Below are positions 6,683 through 14,541 of a stretch of DNA of 14,600 nt, in pieces; position 1 is the first letter of the stretch; each line of letters opens with the position of its first letter. The notes beneath the pieces are model-generated. The model was not told the DNA's origin. It was given only the letters and a program-made list of their open reading frames with translations, and did no database searches. Source of the stretch: Comamonadaceae bacterium (GTDB taxonomy: Bacteria > Pseudomonadota > Gammaproteobacteria > Burkholderiales > Burkholderiaceae_C); contig CANHXV010000034.1 in assembly GCA_947464665.1 (NCBI GenBank), positions 1 to 14,600 of the forward strand, given 5' to 3'. The position numbers were made by a program, and so were the translations under genes.

Positions 6683-7768
6683 TTAAGCACCCTCTTTCAC
6701 TGGCAGAGCTTTGCCATGCTCTCGCGAAGGCCACAAGCCCCTTGGACGCATGAGCATGATGACGATCATGGCCAGGGCAATGAGCAGTTGACGCAGAATG
6801 GCGGCATCAATGCGACCGTCTGTCATGGACTGCAATGGGCCCGCTACATAGCGCAAAATTTCTGGCAAGGCAGACAACAAGACAGCACCCAACACAACGC
6901 CCGGCAAGTGCCCCAAGCCGCCCAACACGACCATGGCCACAATCATGACGGACTCCATGAGACTGAAAGACTCTGGCGATATAAAACCCTGAAAACCGGC
7001 AAACATGGCGCCAGAAATGCCACCAAACGTGGCGCCCATGCCAAATGCCATGAGCTTTAAATTGCGCGTGTTCAAGCCCATGGCTTTGGCCGCAATTTCG
7101 TCTTCGCGAATGGCCATCCATGCGCGGCCAATGCGTGAGACTTCCAATCGGTAAGAAATCAAAAGGGTTACCAGCACCAACACCAAGAACAGGTAATAGT
7201 ACAAACTCACTGAGGCAAACTCAATCCCAAACAGGTTAAAGGGTTTGCCCAAATTGATACCGAAAAAATGAATCGGGTCAATTTGATTCAAGCCCTTGGG
7301 GCCATTGGTGATATTGACTGGCTGATCCAAGTTGTTCAAAAAGACCCGAATGATTTCACCAAAGCCCAGTGTGACAATGGCCAAATAATCGCCGCGCAAC
7401 TTCAAAGTGGGCGCGCCCAGCAACATGCCAAACAGGCCCGCCAAGGCCGCCGCCACAGGCACAATGATCCACAAAGGCATGTGGAGTCCACCAGGAAACA
7501 GGGCGGCAATGGCAGGAAATGTTTCAAACAAATGAGGTGAAGCCAGTAGCCCATACATGTAAGCGCCGACAGCGAAGAAGGCCACGTAACCCAAATCAAG
7601 CAAGCCCGCATAGCCCACCACGATGTTCAGACCCACGGCCAGCAAAACATAAAGCAAGGCCATGTCAGCAATCCGCACCCATGCGTTGCCAAATTGCTGT
7701 AAGACCAAGGGCAAGATGAACAGCAGCACACCGATTGCCAGGGTTTTGAGAGTCTTTGAATTGTTCAT
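6683..7768 (-). CDS. livM: Branched-chain amino acid-type ABC transporter permease LivM
   Basis: This inner-membrane permease subunit has 361 residues from ATG 7768. Hydrophobic helices recur through the chain, for example AIGVLLFILPLVL near 11-23 and IIVPVAAALAGLFGMLLG near 101-118. The block VGLNIVVGYAGLLDLGYVAFFAVGAY (45-70) is the hallmark of LivM. The cytoplasmic coupling loop that docks the ATPase reads GRAWMAIREDEIAAKAMG (214-231). Upstream of the chosen start is AAGG with 9 bases spacing, and the livH stop is 19 bases away. A longer frame from 7807 would overlap livH and add a hydrophilic tail not typical of the family. The short basic C-terminal tail after RPRGLWPS is normal. Confidence 0.94.
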   Translation of the reverse strand: MNNSKTLKTLAIGVLLFILPLVLQQFGNAWVRIADMALLYVLLAVGLNIVVGYAGLLDLGYVAFFAVGAYMYGLLASPHLFETFPAIAALFPGGLHMPLWIIVPVAAALAGLFGMLLGAPTLKLRGDYLAIVTLGFGEIIRVFLNNLDQPVNITNGPKGLNQIDPIHFFGINLGKPFNLFGIEFASVSLYYYLFLVLVLVTLLISYRLEVSRIGRAWMAIREDEIAAKAMGLNTRNLKLMAFGMGATFGGISGAMFAGFQGFISPESFSLMESVMIVAMVVLGGLGHLPGVVLGAVLLSALPEILRYVAGPLQSMTDGRIDAAILRQLLIALAMIVIMLMRPRGLWPSREHGKALPVKEGA

Positions 7769-7787
7769 TGCAGATTGACCTTTTCTA

Positions 7788-8717
7788 TCACGCGCGATCG
7801 GCCACACGCTCGCCCATCAGGCCAGAGGGCCGCAATGTGAGCACAATGATGAGCACGATGAAGGCAAAAATATCGGCGTAATGGCTACCCAGGACACCTC
7901 CTGTGAGGATACCGATGTAGCCAGAACCAATGGATTCAATGAGGCCTAGCAAAATGCCTCCCACAACTGCGCCACCTAAGTTACCAATGCCTCCAAACAC
8001 TGCAGCGGTGAACGCTTTCAAGCCGGGCAAGAAGCCCATGCTGTGGTGCACAGTTCCGTAATTGGAAGCAAACATGACACCCGCAATGGCCGCCAACACG
8101 GCTCCAATGATGAAGGTGGCAGAAATGACCATGTCAGGCTTCACGCCCATCAAGGCAGCGACCCGTGGGTTCTCAGAAGTTGCGCGCATGGCCCGGCCCA
8201 ATTTGGTGGCATTGACCAACCACATGAGCACAGCCAAGGAAATGGCGGTCACACCCAAGATCATGATTTGTGTGGTGGAAATCACAGCACCACCCACGTT
8301 GATGGGAGTGGTCGACAACAAGGTTGGAAATGGCTTGTAGTTGGGCTTCCAAATGATCATAGCCAAGGTTTGAAGCAAGATGCTCACACCGATGGCGGTA
8401 ATCAGTGGCGCCAATTTGGGACTGTTGCGCAAAGGACGATAAGCAATTTTTTCAATTGCAAAATTGAGTGAAGCAGCCACCACACTGGCAATGACCAAAG
8501 AGACGATGAGCATCAACCAGCCGGGCATGCCAGGCGTGGCATCTTGCATGAGCGCAATCACAGACCAACTGGTCAGAGCAGCCACCATCAGCACCTCGCC
8601 GTGGGCAAAGTTGATCAAATTGATGATGCCGTAGACCATGGTGTAACCCAAGGCAATCAGGGCATACATGCTGCCTTGGACCAAGCCATTGATCACCTGC
8701 TGAAGAAAGACGTCCAT
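7788..8717 (-). CDS. livH: Branched-chain amino acid-type ABC transporter permease LivH
   Basis: This is the partner permease of LivM, 309 residues and very hydrophobic. The N-terminal block GLVQGSMYALIALGYTMVYG (11-30), followed by INLINFAHGE (32-41), is diagnostic of LivH. The ATPase-docking loop is GRAMRATSENPRVAALMGV (174-192), and a glycine-rich FGGIGNLGGAVVGG (241-254) follows. ATG 8717 is the start because AGGAG stands 6 bases before it. A TTG at 8723 is rejected because it leaves almost no gap to that site. Only 9 bases separate it from the rarA stop, so the four liv genes probably share a transcript with rarA. No livJ/livK binding protein is present in the cassette. Confidence 0.95.
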   Translation of the reverse strand: MDVFLQQVINGLVQGSMYALIALGYTMVYGIINLINFAHGEVLMVAALTSWSVIALMQDATPGMPGWLMLIVSLVIASVVAASLNFAIEKIAYRPLRNSPKLAPLITAIGVSILLQTLAMIIWKPNYKPFPTLLSTTPINVGGAVISTTQIMILGVTAISLAVLMWLVNATKLGRAMRATSENPRVAALMGVKPDMVISATFIIGAVLAAIAGVMFASNYGTVHHSMGFLPGLKAFTAAVFGGIGNLGGAVVGGILLGLIESIGSGYIGILTGGVLGSHYADIFAFIVLIIVLTLRPSGLMGERVADRA

Positions 8718-8723
8718 ACCCAA

Positions 8724-8728
8724 CTCCT
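8724..8728 (-). promoter_or_regulatory. livH ribosome-binding site overlapping the rarA stop codon
   Basis: On the minus strand AGGAG (8728 to 8724) begins inside the TAG stop of rarA (8729 to 8727) and precedes the livH ATG by 6 bases. Terminating rarA ribosomes would cover or expose this site, which argues for cotranscription and possible coupling. Confidence 0.75.
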
Positions 8729-10031
8729 ATTTCTTTGTCGCTTTGGCTTGATTCATTTCATTCAAGCTTGCCATTTTTTCTGCAATCTTTAACTCTAACC
8801 CACGGTGGACGGGTCTGTAAAAACCTGGCGAAGGCATGCCGTCAGGAAGGTACTTTTCACCTGCCGCAAAACCGCCCTCCTCATCATGGGCATAGCGATA
8901 GCCCTTCCCATAGTCCAAGGTCTTCATGAGTTGAGTGGGGGCGTTGCGCAAGTGCATGGGCACAGGTCGTGTGCCGTCTTTTTTCACCCACGCCTTGGCT
9001 TCATTGAAGGCTTTATAGACGGCATTCGATTTGGCCGCTACTGCCAAATAAATCACGCACTCCGCCAAGGCCAACTCACCTTCGGGGCTGCCCAAACGTT
9101 CGTAAACTTCTGCCGCGTCAAGCGCCAAGCGAAGGGCGCGCGGATCGGCCAAGCCAATGTCTTCGGCGGCCATGCGAATGAGGCGCCTGGCCATGTAGCG
9201 AGGGTCTGCGCCACCATCTAGCATGCGTGTGAACCAGTACAACGCAGCGTCTGGGTCAGAGCCTCGGACAGATTTGTGAAGCGCACTGATGGTGTCGTAA
9301 AACTGTTCACCGCCTTTGTCGTATCGGCGCATGCGCTCGCCTAAAACCTTCAAAAGCCAAGCGTCTGAGATAACTTCGAGCTTCTCTGTTTGGGCAGCAA
9401 TGGCCAATGTTTCAAGGGTGTTGAGCAAACGACGTGCATCGCCATCGGCATAAGCGATCAGTCGCTGCTGGGCTTCAGCTGCCAATTGAGGCACTGCGCC
9501 TATGGCGTGCGCTCGCTTCACAATTTGCTTTAAATCATCTTCGTTGAGGGCTTGCAAAACATAGACAGCGGCTCTAGAGAGCAAGGCAGAATTCACCTCA
9601 AATGAGGGATTCTCGGTGGTCGCGCCAATGAAAGTAAACAAGCCACTTTCAACATGCTGCAAGAACGCGTCTTGTTGACTTTTATTGAAACGATGGACTT
9701 CATCAACAAACACAATGGTTCTTTGTGGCTGCAGTCCATTCAAAGCGGCCTCTGCTTTGTCAACGGCTTCCCGGATGTCTTTAACCCCTCCGAGCACAGC
9801 GCTGATACTGATAAATTGGGCATCAAAAGCACTGGCCATGAGTCGAGCAATGGTCGTTTTACCGACCCCTGGCGGGCCCCACAAAATACAACTGTGTGGC
9901 TGACCAGATTCAAATGCCAAGCGAAGAGCCAAGCCCTCACCGATCAAATGCTGCTGGCCAATGACTTCACTCAAGTTTTGAGGGCGCAAGCGCTCTGCCA
10001 GAGGCTGCTGCAAATGAACGCTGGCATTCAT
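8727..10031 (-). CDS. rarA: Replication-associated recombination protein A (AAA+ ATPase, MgsA/RarA family)
   Basis: RarA is a clamp-loader-like AAA+ ATPase that acts at stalled replication forks. The 434-residue product starts MNASVHLQQPLAERLRP. It has Walker A GPPGVGKT (52-59), Walker B VFVDEVHRF (FVDE at 107-110), the sensor segment GATTENPSF (135-143), and SRAAVY (151-156) with the likely arginine finger. The long C-terminal part matches the MgsA oligomerisation domain, for example DPDAALYWFTRMLDGGADPRY. The start is ATG 10031, in an ATGA overlap with the lolA stop; a frame reaching to 10271 lies inside lolA and is rejected. The position after ftsK and lolA is conserved in E. coli, where serS comes next; here livH follows. 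Confidence 0.96.
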   Translation of the reverse strand: MNASVHLQQPLAERLRPQNLSEVIGQQHLIGEGLALRLAFESGQPHSCILWGPPGVGKTTIARLMASAFDAQFISISAVLGGVKDIREAVDKAEAALNGLQPQRTIVFVDEVHRFNKSQQDAFLQHVESGLFTFIGATTENPSFEVNSALLSRAAVYVLQALNEDDLKQIVKRAHAIGAVPQLAAEAQQRLIAYADGDARRLLNTLETLAIAAQTEKLEVISDAWLLKVLGERMRRYDKGGEQFYDTISALHKSVRGSDPDAALYWFTRMLDGGADPRYMARRLIRMAAEDIGLADPRALRLALDAAEVYERLGSPEGELALAECVIYLAVAAKSNAVYKAFNEAKAWVKKDGTRPVPMHLRNAPTQLMKTLDYGKGYRYAHDEEGGFAAGEKYLPDGMPSPGFYRPVHRGLELKIAEKMASLNEMNQAKATKK

Positions 10032-10717
10032 GGTCGAATGACCTGCACGCCAGCAGGTGCTTTGAATTGAAATGCTTCTGGGGAGAACTTCACATTGACT
10101 TCGAAATTTTGAAAATTCAAGCGCGAGGTTTGACCCAAACCATCCACGACCTCCAAGACCGTCAAGACCGGAATAGGGGCAGATGTGCCGGGAGTTGCCA
10201 AGCCAAGTTTCAAACCCACTCGGATGATCTGGACCGCGCCATCCGCTTGTTTGGGAGTTGCTCTGACCCACTGCAAACCTTCAGAATCTGGCTCTGCTTT
10301 TAAATTGAATTCAGCTTGCAACGCTTTCAAATCGCCAGACGATGAAATGAAAGCAGCTGGCGTTTGACCCAACAATTGGTTTTGTTTACGCACAGTCACT
10401 TGGTTCAAGTCCGCGTCAAAAAGCCATAACCACTGACCATCAGACACCATGGTTTGAACAAAAGGTTTTTGATACGCGAAACGAAATTGCTGCGGCCTTT
10501 GAAACTCAAAAGTGCCTGAGGATGTTTTCTTACGAGGTGCTTGATCTGCTTTAGACGGCCCAACGACAAGCTGAGTAAACTGAGCACGTCCGCTGGTGGT
10601 GTGCTTTAAAAATTGACTCAAAGACTCGATGGCATCGGGGGACGTTTGAGCCCATGAACTCGGCACAAAACTAAGCCACGCAATGAACAGCCAGAGCATA
10701 GAGAGTTTGGCTTTCAT
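10028..10717 (-). CDS. lolA: Outer-membrane lipoprotein carrier protein LolA
   Basis: LolA is the periplasmic chaperone that takes lipoproteins released by LolCDE to the outer membrane. The 229-residue product has a signal peptide (MKAKLSMLWLFIAWLSFVPSSWA) with likely cleavage after residue 23. The mature chain begins SPDAIESLSQFLKHTTSGRAQFTQ, as in the family. Supporting blocks are GTFEFQRPQQFRFAYQKPF, SDGQWLWLFDADLNQVTVR, and the C-terminal NFEVNVKFSPEAFQFKAPAGV. The length is near the usual 200-220. It begins 28 bases after the ftsK stop without a clear Shine-Dalgarno. It ends in an ATGA overlap with rarA, so rarA translation probably depends on it. Confidence 0.94.
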   Translation of the reverse strand: MKAKLSMLWLFIAWLSFVPSSWAQTSPDAIESLSQFLKHTTSGRAQFTQLVVGPSKADQAPRKKTSSGTFEFQRPQQFRFAYQKPFVQTMVSDGQWLWLFDADLNQVTVRKQNQLLGQTPAAFISSSGDLKALQAEFNLKAEPDSEGLQWVRATPKQADGAVQIIRVGLKLGLATPGTSAPIPVLTVLEVVDGLGQTSRLNFQNFEVNVKFSPEAFQFKAPAGVQVIRP

Positions 10718-10745
10718 CTTGAAAAGACAGCTTGATAAAAAACGC

Positions 10746-13172
10746 TTATTCAGTGCGCGCAGGCACCAAAATTTCTCGCTGGCCGCTGCTGCTCATAGAA
10801 CTGACCAAGCCTGCCTTTTCCATCTCTTCGACCAAACGCGCAGCGCGGTTGTAGCCAATCTTCAAGTGACGCTGGACCAAAGAAATACTGGCCTTGCGAT
10901 TTTTCAAGACCACTTCAACAGCTTGGTCGTACATGGGGTCTTTTTCAACATCGCCACTGTCGCCGTAGCCTGTGTCTTCTCCATCTGTGGTGCCACCTTC
11001 TAGCACGCCGTCAATGTAATCTGGCTCGCCCTGAGTTTTCAAATAGCTCACGACGCGGTGAACTTCTTCGTCACTCACGAAGGCGCCATGCACTCGAATG
11101 GGAAAGCCGGTGCCTGAAGGCATGTAGAGCATGTCACCCATGCCCAATAAAGCCTCAGCACCCATTTGATCTAGGATGGTTCGGCTGTCAATTTTGCTTG
11201 AGACTTGAAAGGCAATGCGTGTTGGGATATTGGCTTTGATCAAGCCTGTAATCACATCCACGCTGGGGCGCTGTGTGGCCAAGATCAAATGAATGCCAGC
11301 GGCGCGGGCTTTTTGCGCCAAACGTGCAATGAGCTCTTCAATTTTTTTACCCACCACCATCATAAGGTCGGCCAACTCATCAATCACCACCACAATGTGC
11401 GGCAAACGTTTAAGCGGCTCTGGATCATCTGGCGTTAGGCTGAAGGGGTTCAAAATAAATTCTTCGCGTTCGGCTGCGTCGTCAATTTTGGTGTTGTAGC
11501 CCGCCAAGTTTCGAACGCCCATTTTGCTCATCAGCTTGTAGCGGCGTTCCATTTCACCTACACACCAGTTCAAGCCATGTGCGGCTTGCCGCATGTCGGT
11601 CACCACAGGTGCTAACAAATGCGGGATGCCTTCATAGACTGACATTTCCAACATCTTAGGATCGATCATGAGCAGTCGAACATCACGTGCTTCCGCCTTG
11701 TAGAGCAAAGACAAAATCATGGCATTGATACCCACCGACTTGCCAGAGCCCGTTGTGCCTGCTACCAAGACGTGAGGCATTTTGGCCAGATCCACCACCA
11801 CCGGGTTGCCCACAATGTCTTTGCCCAAACCCATGGTGAGCATGGACTTGGCTTCGTTGTAAACCTGCGATCCTAAAATTTCGCTGAGCTTGATGGATTG
11901 GCGTTTGGCGTTGGGCAATTCCAAGGCCATGTAGTTTTTGCCTGGAATGGTTTCCACCACTCGAATAGAAATCAGGCTCAACGAGCGCGCCAAGTCCTTG
12001 GCCAAATTAACCACTTGCGATCCTTTGACACCTGTCGCGGGTTCAATTTCATAGCGCGTGATAACGGGCCCGGGTGCAGCGGCCACCACACGCACTTCAA
12101 CGCCAAAGTCTTTGAGTCGTTTTTCAATCATGCGACTGGTCATCTCAAGCGTTTCTGGCGCGACGCCCTCTTGTCGCAGCGTCAAACTGTCGAGCAAATC
12201 AACGAGCGGTAATTTGCTGTCTGGTAATTCATTGAACAAGGGCTTTTGGCGCTCTTTCACGACACGCTCGCTGCGCGGCACCGCAGTCACAGGTGACTCA
12301 ATGACCATTGGCGTAACAGGCTCTGCGAAGACCGGTGCAGACACACCTGCCGCGGCAAACAAAGGCTTCTCTTCAAACTCGTTTCCGAAGGGGTGCAGTT
12401 GCGGTTCTGCAGGCAACTTGGACTGAAGCTGCTCGCGTTCTCGCAAAGCTTGTTGGCCCATGGCCAAGTCTTCTTCCATTTCTCGCTTGACTTGACGAGA
12501 TTGCATCAAGCCATCGATCTTGCCGCCCAATGATTCACAGACTTGACCCCAAGAAAATCCAAAGGCCCATCCCATTCCCAAAGCGACGCACACAATTTCA
12601 ATCAAGCTCGAGCCATTGAAGCCCAACCATTTCAAAGAAAAGTGCCCCACGGCATAACCCAAAGCGCCACCACTGGTACCGGGCAGGATGGCATCCCAAC
12701 GAGTGAGCCTGGCCCATTCGAGTGCACTGCTGGAAGACATGAGTAAAAACAAGCCCGCCCAAAAAATCAGACGGGTTTTCCAGTTCGATTCATTTTCTTT
12801 ATCAGCGGCTTGGGGCGTGGTTTCATCTGTTCTGAGCCAGTCGGCCCAAGCGATCAGCCAAAAGCGACCCAAGATGGCCACCAACCACCACGCAGAATAG
12901 CCAAAGCAAAAATACATGCCGTCAGCCAACCAAGCTCCGACCAAACCCATCCAGTTAAGCACACCGCCACCCAAACCTGAGCCTGACCAAGATGGGTCTT
13001 TTGGACTGAAACTGAACATGGCCAATGCCAATAAAACAAGGACAGCCGCACCTAGGAAAAGAACGATTTCCTGTGTGAAGCGCATCAAGCCAACACCCTC
13101 ATTGAGCACTCTAGGTGAGTCTGCATCAGGGCTGTTGCTTGGGTTGGTCAGGGTGCGAAGTGAATAGGTCAT
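10746..13172 (-). CDS. ftsK: DNA translocase FtsK
   Basis: FtsK anchors at the division septum and pumps DNA to align dif sites for XerCD recombination. The 808-residue protein has an N-terminal membrane part with about four hydrophobic segments (near 35-55, 85-110, 135-152 and 188-208). A short linker of about 100 residues follows (230-330). The motor domain carries Walker A GTTGSGKS (472-479) and Walker B VVVIDELAD (594-602), with LATQRPSVDVITG after it. The C-terminal winged-helix gamma domain (about 745-805, DPMYDQAVEVVL ... RAARLVEEME) reads orientation motifs. The linker is much shorter than in E. coli FtsK (over 1300 residues), as in many bacteria. ATG 13172 has AAGG 8 bases upstream. 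It is divergent from trxB and first in the lolA-rarA-liv run. Confidence 0.97.
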   Translation of the reverse strand: MTYSLRTLTNPSNSPDADSPRVLNEGVGLMRFTQEIVLFLGAAVLVLLALAMFSFSPKDPSWSGSGLGGGVLNWMGLVGAWLADGMYFCFGYSAWWLVAILGRFWLIAWADWLRTDETTPQAADKENESNWKTRLIFWAGLFLLMSSSSALEWARLTRWDAILPGTSGGALGYAVGHFSLKWLGFNGSSLIEIVCVALGMGWAFGFSWGQVCESLGGKIDGLMQSRQVKREMEEDLAMGQQALREREQLQSKLPAEPQLHPFGNEFEEKPLFAAAGVSAPVFAEPVTPMVIESPVTAVPRSERVVKERQKPLFNELPDSKLPLVDLLDSLTLRQEGVAPETLEMTSRMIEKRLKDFGVEVRVVAAAPGPVITRYEIEPATGVKGSQVVNLAKDLARSLSLISIRVVETIPGKNYMALELPNAKRQSIKLSEILGSQVYNEAKSMLTMGLGKDIVGNPVVVDLAKMPHVLVAGTTGSGKSVGINAMILSLLYKAEARDVRLLMIDPKMLEMSVYEGIPHLLAPVVTDMRQAAHGLNWCVGEMERRYKLMSKMGVRNLAGYNTKIDDAAEREEFILNPFSLTPDDPEPLKRLPHIVVVIDELADLMMVVGKKIEELIARLAQKARAAGIHLILATQRPSVDVITGLIKANIPTRIAFQVSSKIDSRTILDQMGAEALLGMGDMLYMPSGTGFPIRVHGAFVSDEEVHRVVSYLKTQGEPDYIDGVLEGGTTDGEDTGYGDSGDVEKDPMYDQAVEVVLKNRKASISLVQRHLKIGYNRAARLVEEMEKAGLVSSMSSSGQREILVPARTE

Positions 13173-13206
13173 GATCTAAGCCTTAAGCTTACCCGATAGA
13201 CCCCCC

Positions 13207-13236
13207 TAAACAAGCGATTCATAAGCTTCTTACAAT
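13207..13236 (+). promoter_or_regulatory. Candidate trxB promoter
   Basis: TACAAT (13231-13236) matches the -10 consensus at five of six positions. TAAACA (13207-13212) matches the -35 at four of six, with an 18-base spacer. Transcription would begin near 13243, giving a leader of about 35 bases before the ATG at 13278. I found no comparably good promoter for ftsK in this 105-base divergent gap. Confidence 0.45.
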
Positions 13237-13277
13237 GGCGGTTTAGCGTTTACCCGAATTCTGCAAGATTGCCCATC

Positions 13278-14243
13278 ATGTCCAACACCATTCCCACCCA
13301 ACATGCTCAAGTTTTGATTTTAGGCTCTGGCCCCGCAGGCTATACGGCCGCCGTTTATGCAGCTCGGGCCAACTTGAAGCCTTTGCTGATTACCGGCATA
13401 GCCCAAGGCGGGCAGCTGATGACCACCACAGAGGTGGACAACTGGCCTGCCGACGTGCATGGCGTGCAAGGCCCCGACCTCATGCAACGCTTTTTGGAAC
13501 ATGCAGAGCGCTTCAATACGCAAATTGTGTTTGACCACATCAACAAGGTCGATTTCAGTAAACGCCCCTTCACTTTGACCGGCGACAGCGGCGTCTACAC
13601 CTGCGATTCCTTGATCATTGCAACGGGTGCATCAGCCAAATACCTGGGTATTGACTCAGAAACTGCGTTTATGGGCCGCGGCGTGTCGGGCTGTGCCACC
13701 TGCGATGGTTTCTTTTACAAAGAGCAAGTTTGCTGCGTGGTGGGCGGCGGCAATACGGCTGTCGAAGAAGCGCTGTACTTGTCCAACATTGCCAGCAAGG
13801 TGTACCTCATTCACCGCCGCGACAAGTTCAAGGCCGAGCCTATCTTGGTGGACAAATTGATGGACAAAGTGGCAGCGGGCAAGATTGTTTTGCAAACCTT
13901 CCAAACCTTGGAAGAGGTTTTGGGTGACAGCACCGGCGTCACAGGTGTGCGCTTGAAGTCCACCAAAGACGGCTCTTTACAAGATTTGGAGCTTAAAGGC
14001 TGTTTCATTGCCATTGGTCATTCGCCGAATACCGATATTTTTAAAGACCAACTGCAAATGGAAAACGGCTACATCGTGACTCAAAGTGGGCTGAAAGGCT
14101 TTGCCACCATGACCAGCGTGCCTGGGGTTTTTGCCGCAGGCGATGTCCAAGATCACGTTTACCGGCAGGCCATCACCAGCGCAGGTACTGGTTGCATGGC
14201 GGCCTTGGATGCCCAACGCTATTTGGAGCAAGAAGGCGCCTAA
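13278..14243 (+). CDS. trxB: Thioredoxin-disulfide reductase (NADPH, FAD)
   Basis: TrxB passes electrons from NADPH through FAD and a redox disulfide to thioredoxin in the cytoplasm. The 321-residue product has the FAD motif GSGPAG (16-21) in VLILGSGPAGYTAAVYAARA and the redox pair CATC (C139 and C142). The NADPH motif GGGNTA (156-161) is followed by HRRDKFKAE (179-187), whose arginines favour NADPH. The C-terminal FAD block GVFAAGDVQDHVYRQAITSA closes the chain. ATG 13278 is preferred over the in-frame TTG at 13269 because MSN fits the usual short N-terminus; neither has a strong Shine-Dalgarno. Divergence from ftsK resembles E. coli, where trxB is divergent from lrp-ftsK. A terminator follows. 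Confidence 0.97.
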   Translation: MSNTIPTQHAQVLILGSGPAGYTAAVYAARANLKPLLITGIAQGGQLMTTTEVDNWPADVHGVQGPDLMQRFLEHAERFNTQIVFDHINKVDFSKRPFTLTGDSGVYTCDSLIIATGASAKYLGIDSETAFMGRGVSGCATCDGFFYKEQVCCVVGGGNTAVEEALYLSNIASKVYLIHRRDKFKAEPILVDKLMDKVAAGKIVLQTFQTLEEVLGDSTGVTGVRLKSTKDGSLQDLELKGCFIAIGHSPNTDIFKDQLQMENGYIVTQSGLKGFATMTSVPGVFAAGDVQDHVYRQAITSAGTGCMAALDAQRYLEQEGA

Positions 14244-14284
14244 AGACCCACTTTCTAGAGCTGAATTTGCGCCGCCTTAGGGGC

Positions 14285-14311
14285 TGACCTGCTCCGTGCA
14301 GGCCATTTTTT
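14285..14311 (+). terminator. Rho-independent terminator after trxB
   Basis: CCTGC (14288-14292) and GCAGG (14298-14302) form a perfect 5-bp stem with loop TCCGT. Two more pairs (TG with CA) lie below an A-C mismatch. Six T residues (14306-14311) follow. It lies 45 bases after the trxB stop and separates trxB from the rpmB promoter. Confidence 0.65.
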
Positions 14312-14323
14312 AGGTTTTGTCCT

Positions 14324-14353
14324 TTGGCTTTACCCCAAAAATCTGGCTATAAT
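14324..14353 (+). promoter_or_regulatory. Strong promoter for the rpmB leader transcript
   Basis: A perfect TATAAT (14348-14353) stands 18 bases after TTGGCT (14324-14329, four of six to TTGACA). The start of transcription would be near 14359-14360, which makes a leader of about 180 bases before rpmB. A strong housekeeping promoter suits a ribosomal-protein gene. Confidence 0.7.
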
Positions 14354-14356
14354 CCA

Positions 14357-14535
14357 AGGCTTTGCTGAAGCCTCCACATAGGAGGTCCATCAAAATGGGT
14401 TACCGCCACCCTTCTGGCGAGGTGAGGCTGGACCGCCTTAAGTTTTGCAAACGACAGATCAGTTGCACCCCAGCAACTCCTCTATTGGATTCGCATCACT
14501 CATCTGGCACCAGCTGTTTATAAAAGTATCGGAGT
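14357..14535 (+). promoter_or_regulatory. Candidate structured rpmB leader RNA with competing helices
   Basis: Several short perfect helices can be drawn. Hairpin A pairs AGGCTT (14357-14362) with AAGCCT (14368-14373). Hairpin B pairs CCTCC (14371-14375) with GGAGG (14381-14385), shares bases with A, and hides the upstream-ORF Shine-Dalgarno. Helix C pairs GGAGGTCCA (14381-14389) with TGGACCGCC (14429-14437), eight of nine pairs. It encloses the hairpin CGCCA/TGGCG (14404-14408 with 14415-14419) and hides the same site. Hairpin D pairs AGTTGC (14461-14466) with GCAACT (14473-14478). It competes with ACTCC (14476-14480) pairing to the rpmB Shine-Dalgarno GGAGT (14531-14535). The left arm of A depends on the exact transcription start. 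Short helices arise by chance, so this is a hypothesis. Confidence 0.4.
14395..14523 (+). CDS. Possible 42-residue leader peptide (upstream ORF of rpmB)
   Basis: The frame starts with ATG 14395 and ends with TAA at 14521-14523. Its Shine-Dalgarno, AGGAGGT (14380-14386), is the strongest in the window and stands 8 bases before the ATG. The peptide begins MGYRHPSGEVRLDRLKFC, is basic at first and serine/histidine-rich later, and has three cysteines and no membrane segment. I recognise no family. The stop lies 7 bases before the rpmB Shine-Dalgarno and 18 bases before its ATG, so terminating ribosomes could affect rpmB initiation. There is no run of one amino acid as in classical attenuators. 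It may instead be an accidental frame in a structured leader. Confidence 0.4.
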   Translation: MGYRHPSGEVRLDRLKFCKRQISCTPATPLLDSHHSSGTSCL

Positions 14536-14541
14536 GTCCAC

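Noticed and set aside
7769..7807. Longer livM start at 7807 (GTG).
   Set aside because: It overlaps livH, and the internal ATG at 7768 has a better ribosome-binding site and fits the family.
10032..10271. 80-residue N-terminal extension of rarA.
   Set aside because: It lies wholly inside lolA in another frame, and family members begin at the MNAS/LAERLRP position.
3098..13208. The same 11-mer AGACCCCCCTA in two divergent intergenic regions (3098-3108 and 13198-13208).
   Set aside because: Many shared 11-mers are expected by chance in 14.6 kb, the distances to start codons differ, and there is no dyad symmetry.
13269..13277. TTG start for trxB at 13269.
   Set aside because: The ATG at 13278 gives the usual N-terminus, and the TTG has no better ribosome-binding site.
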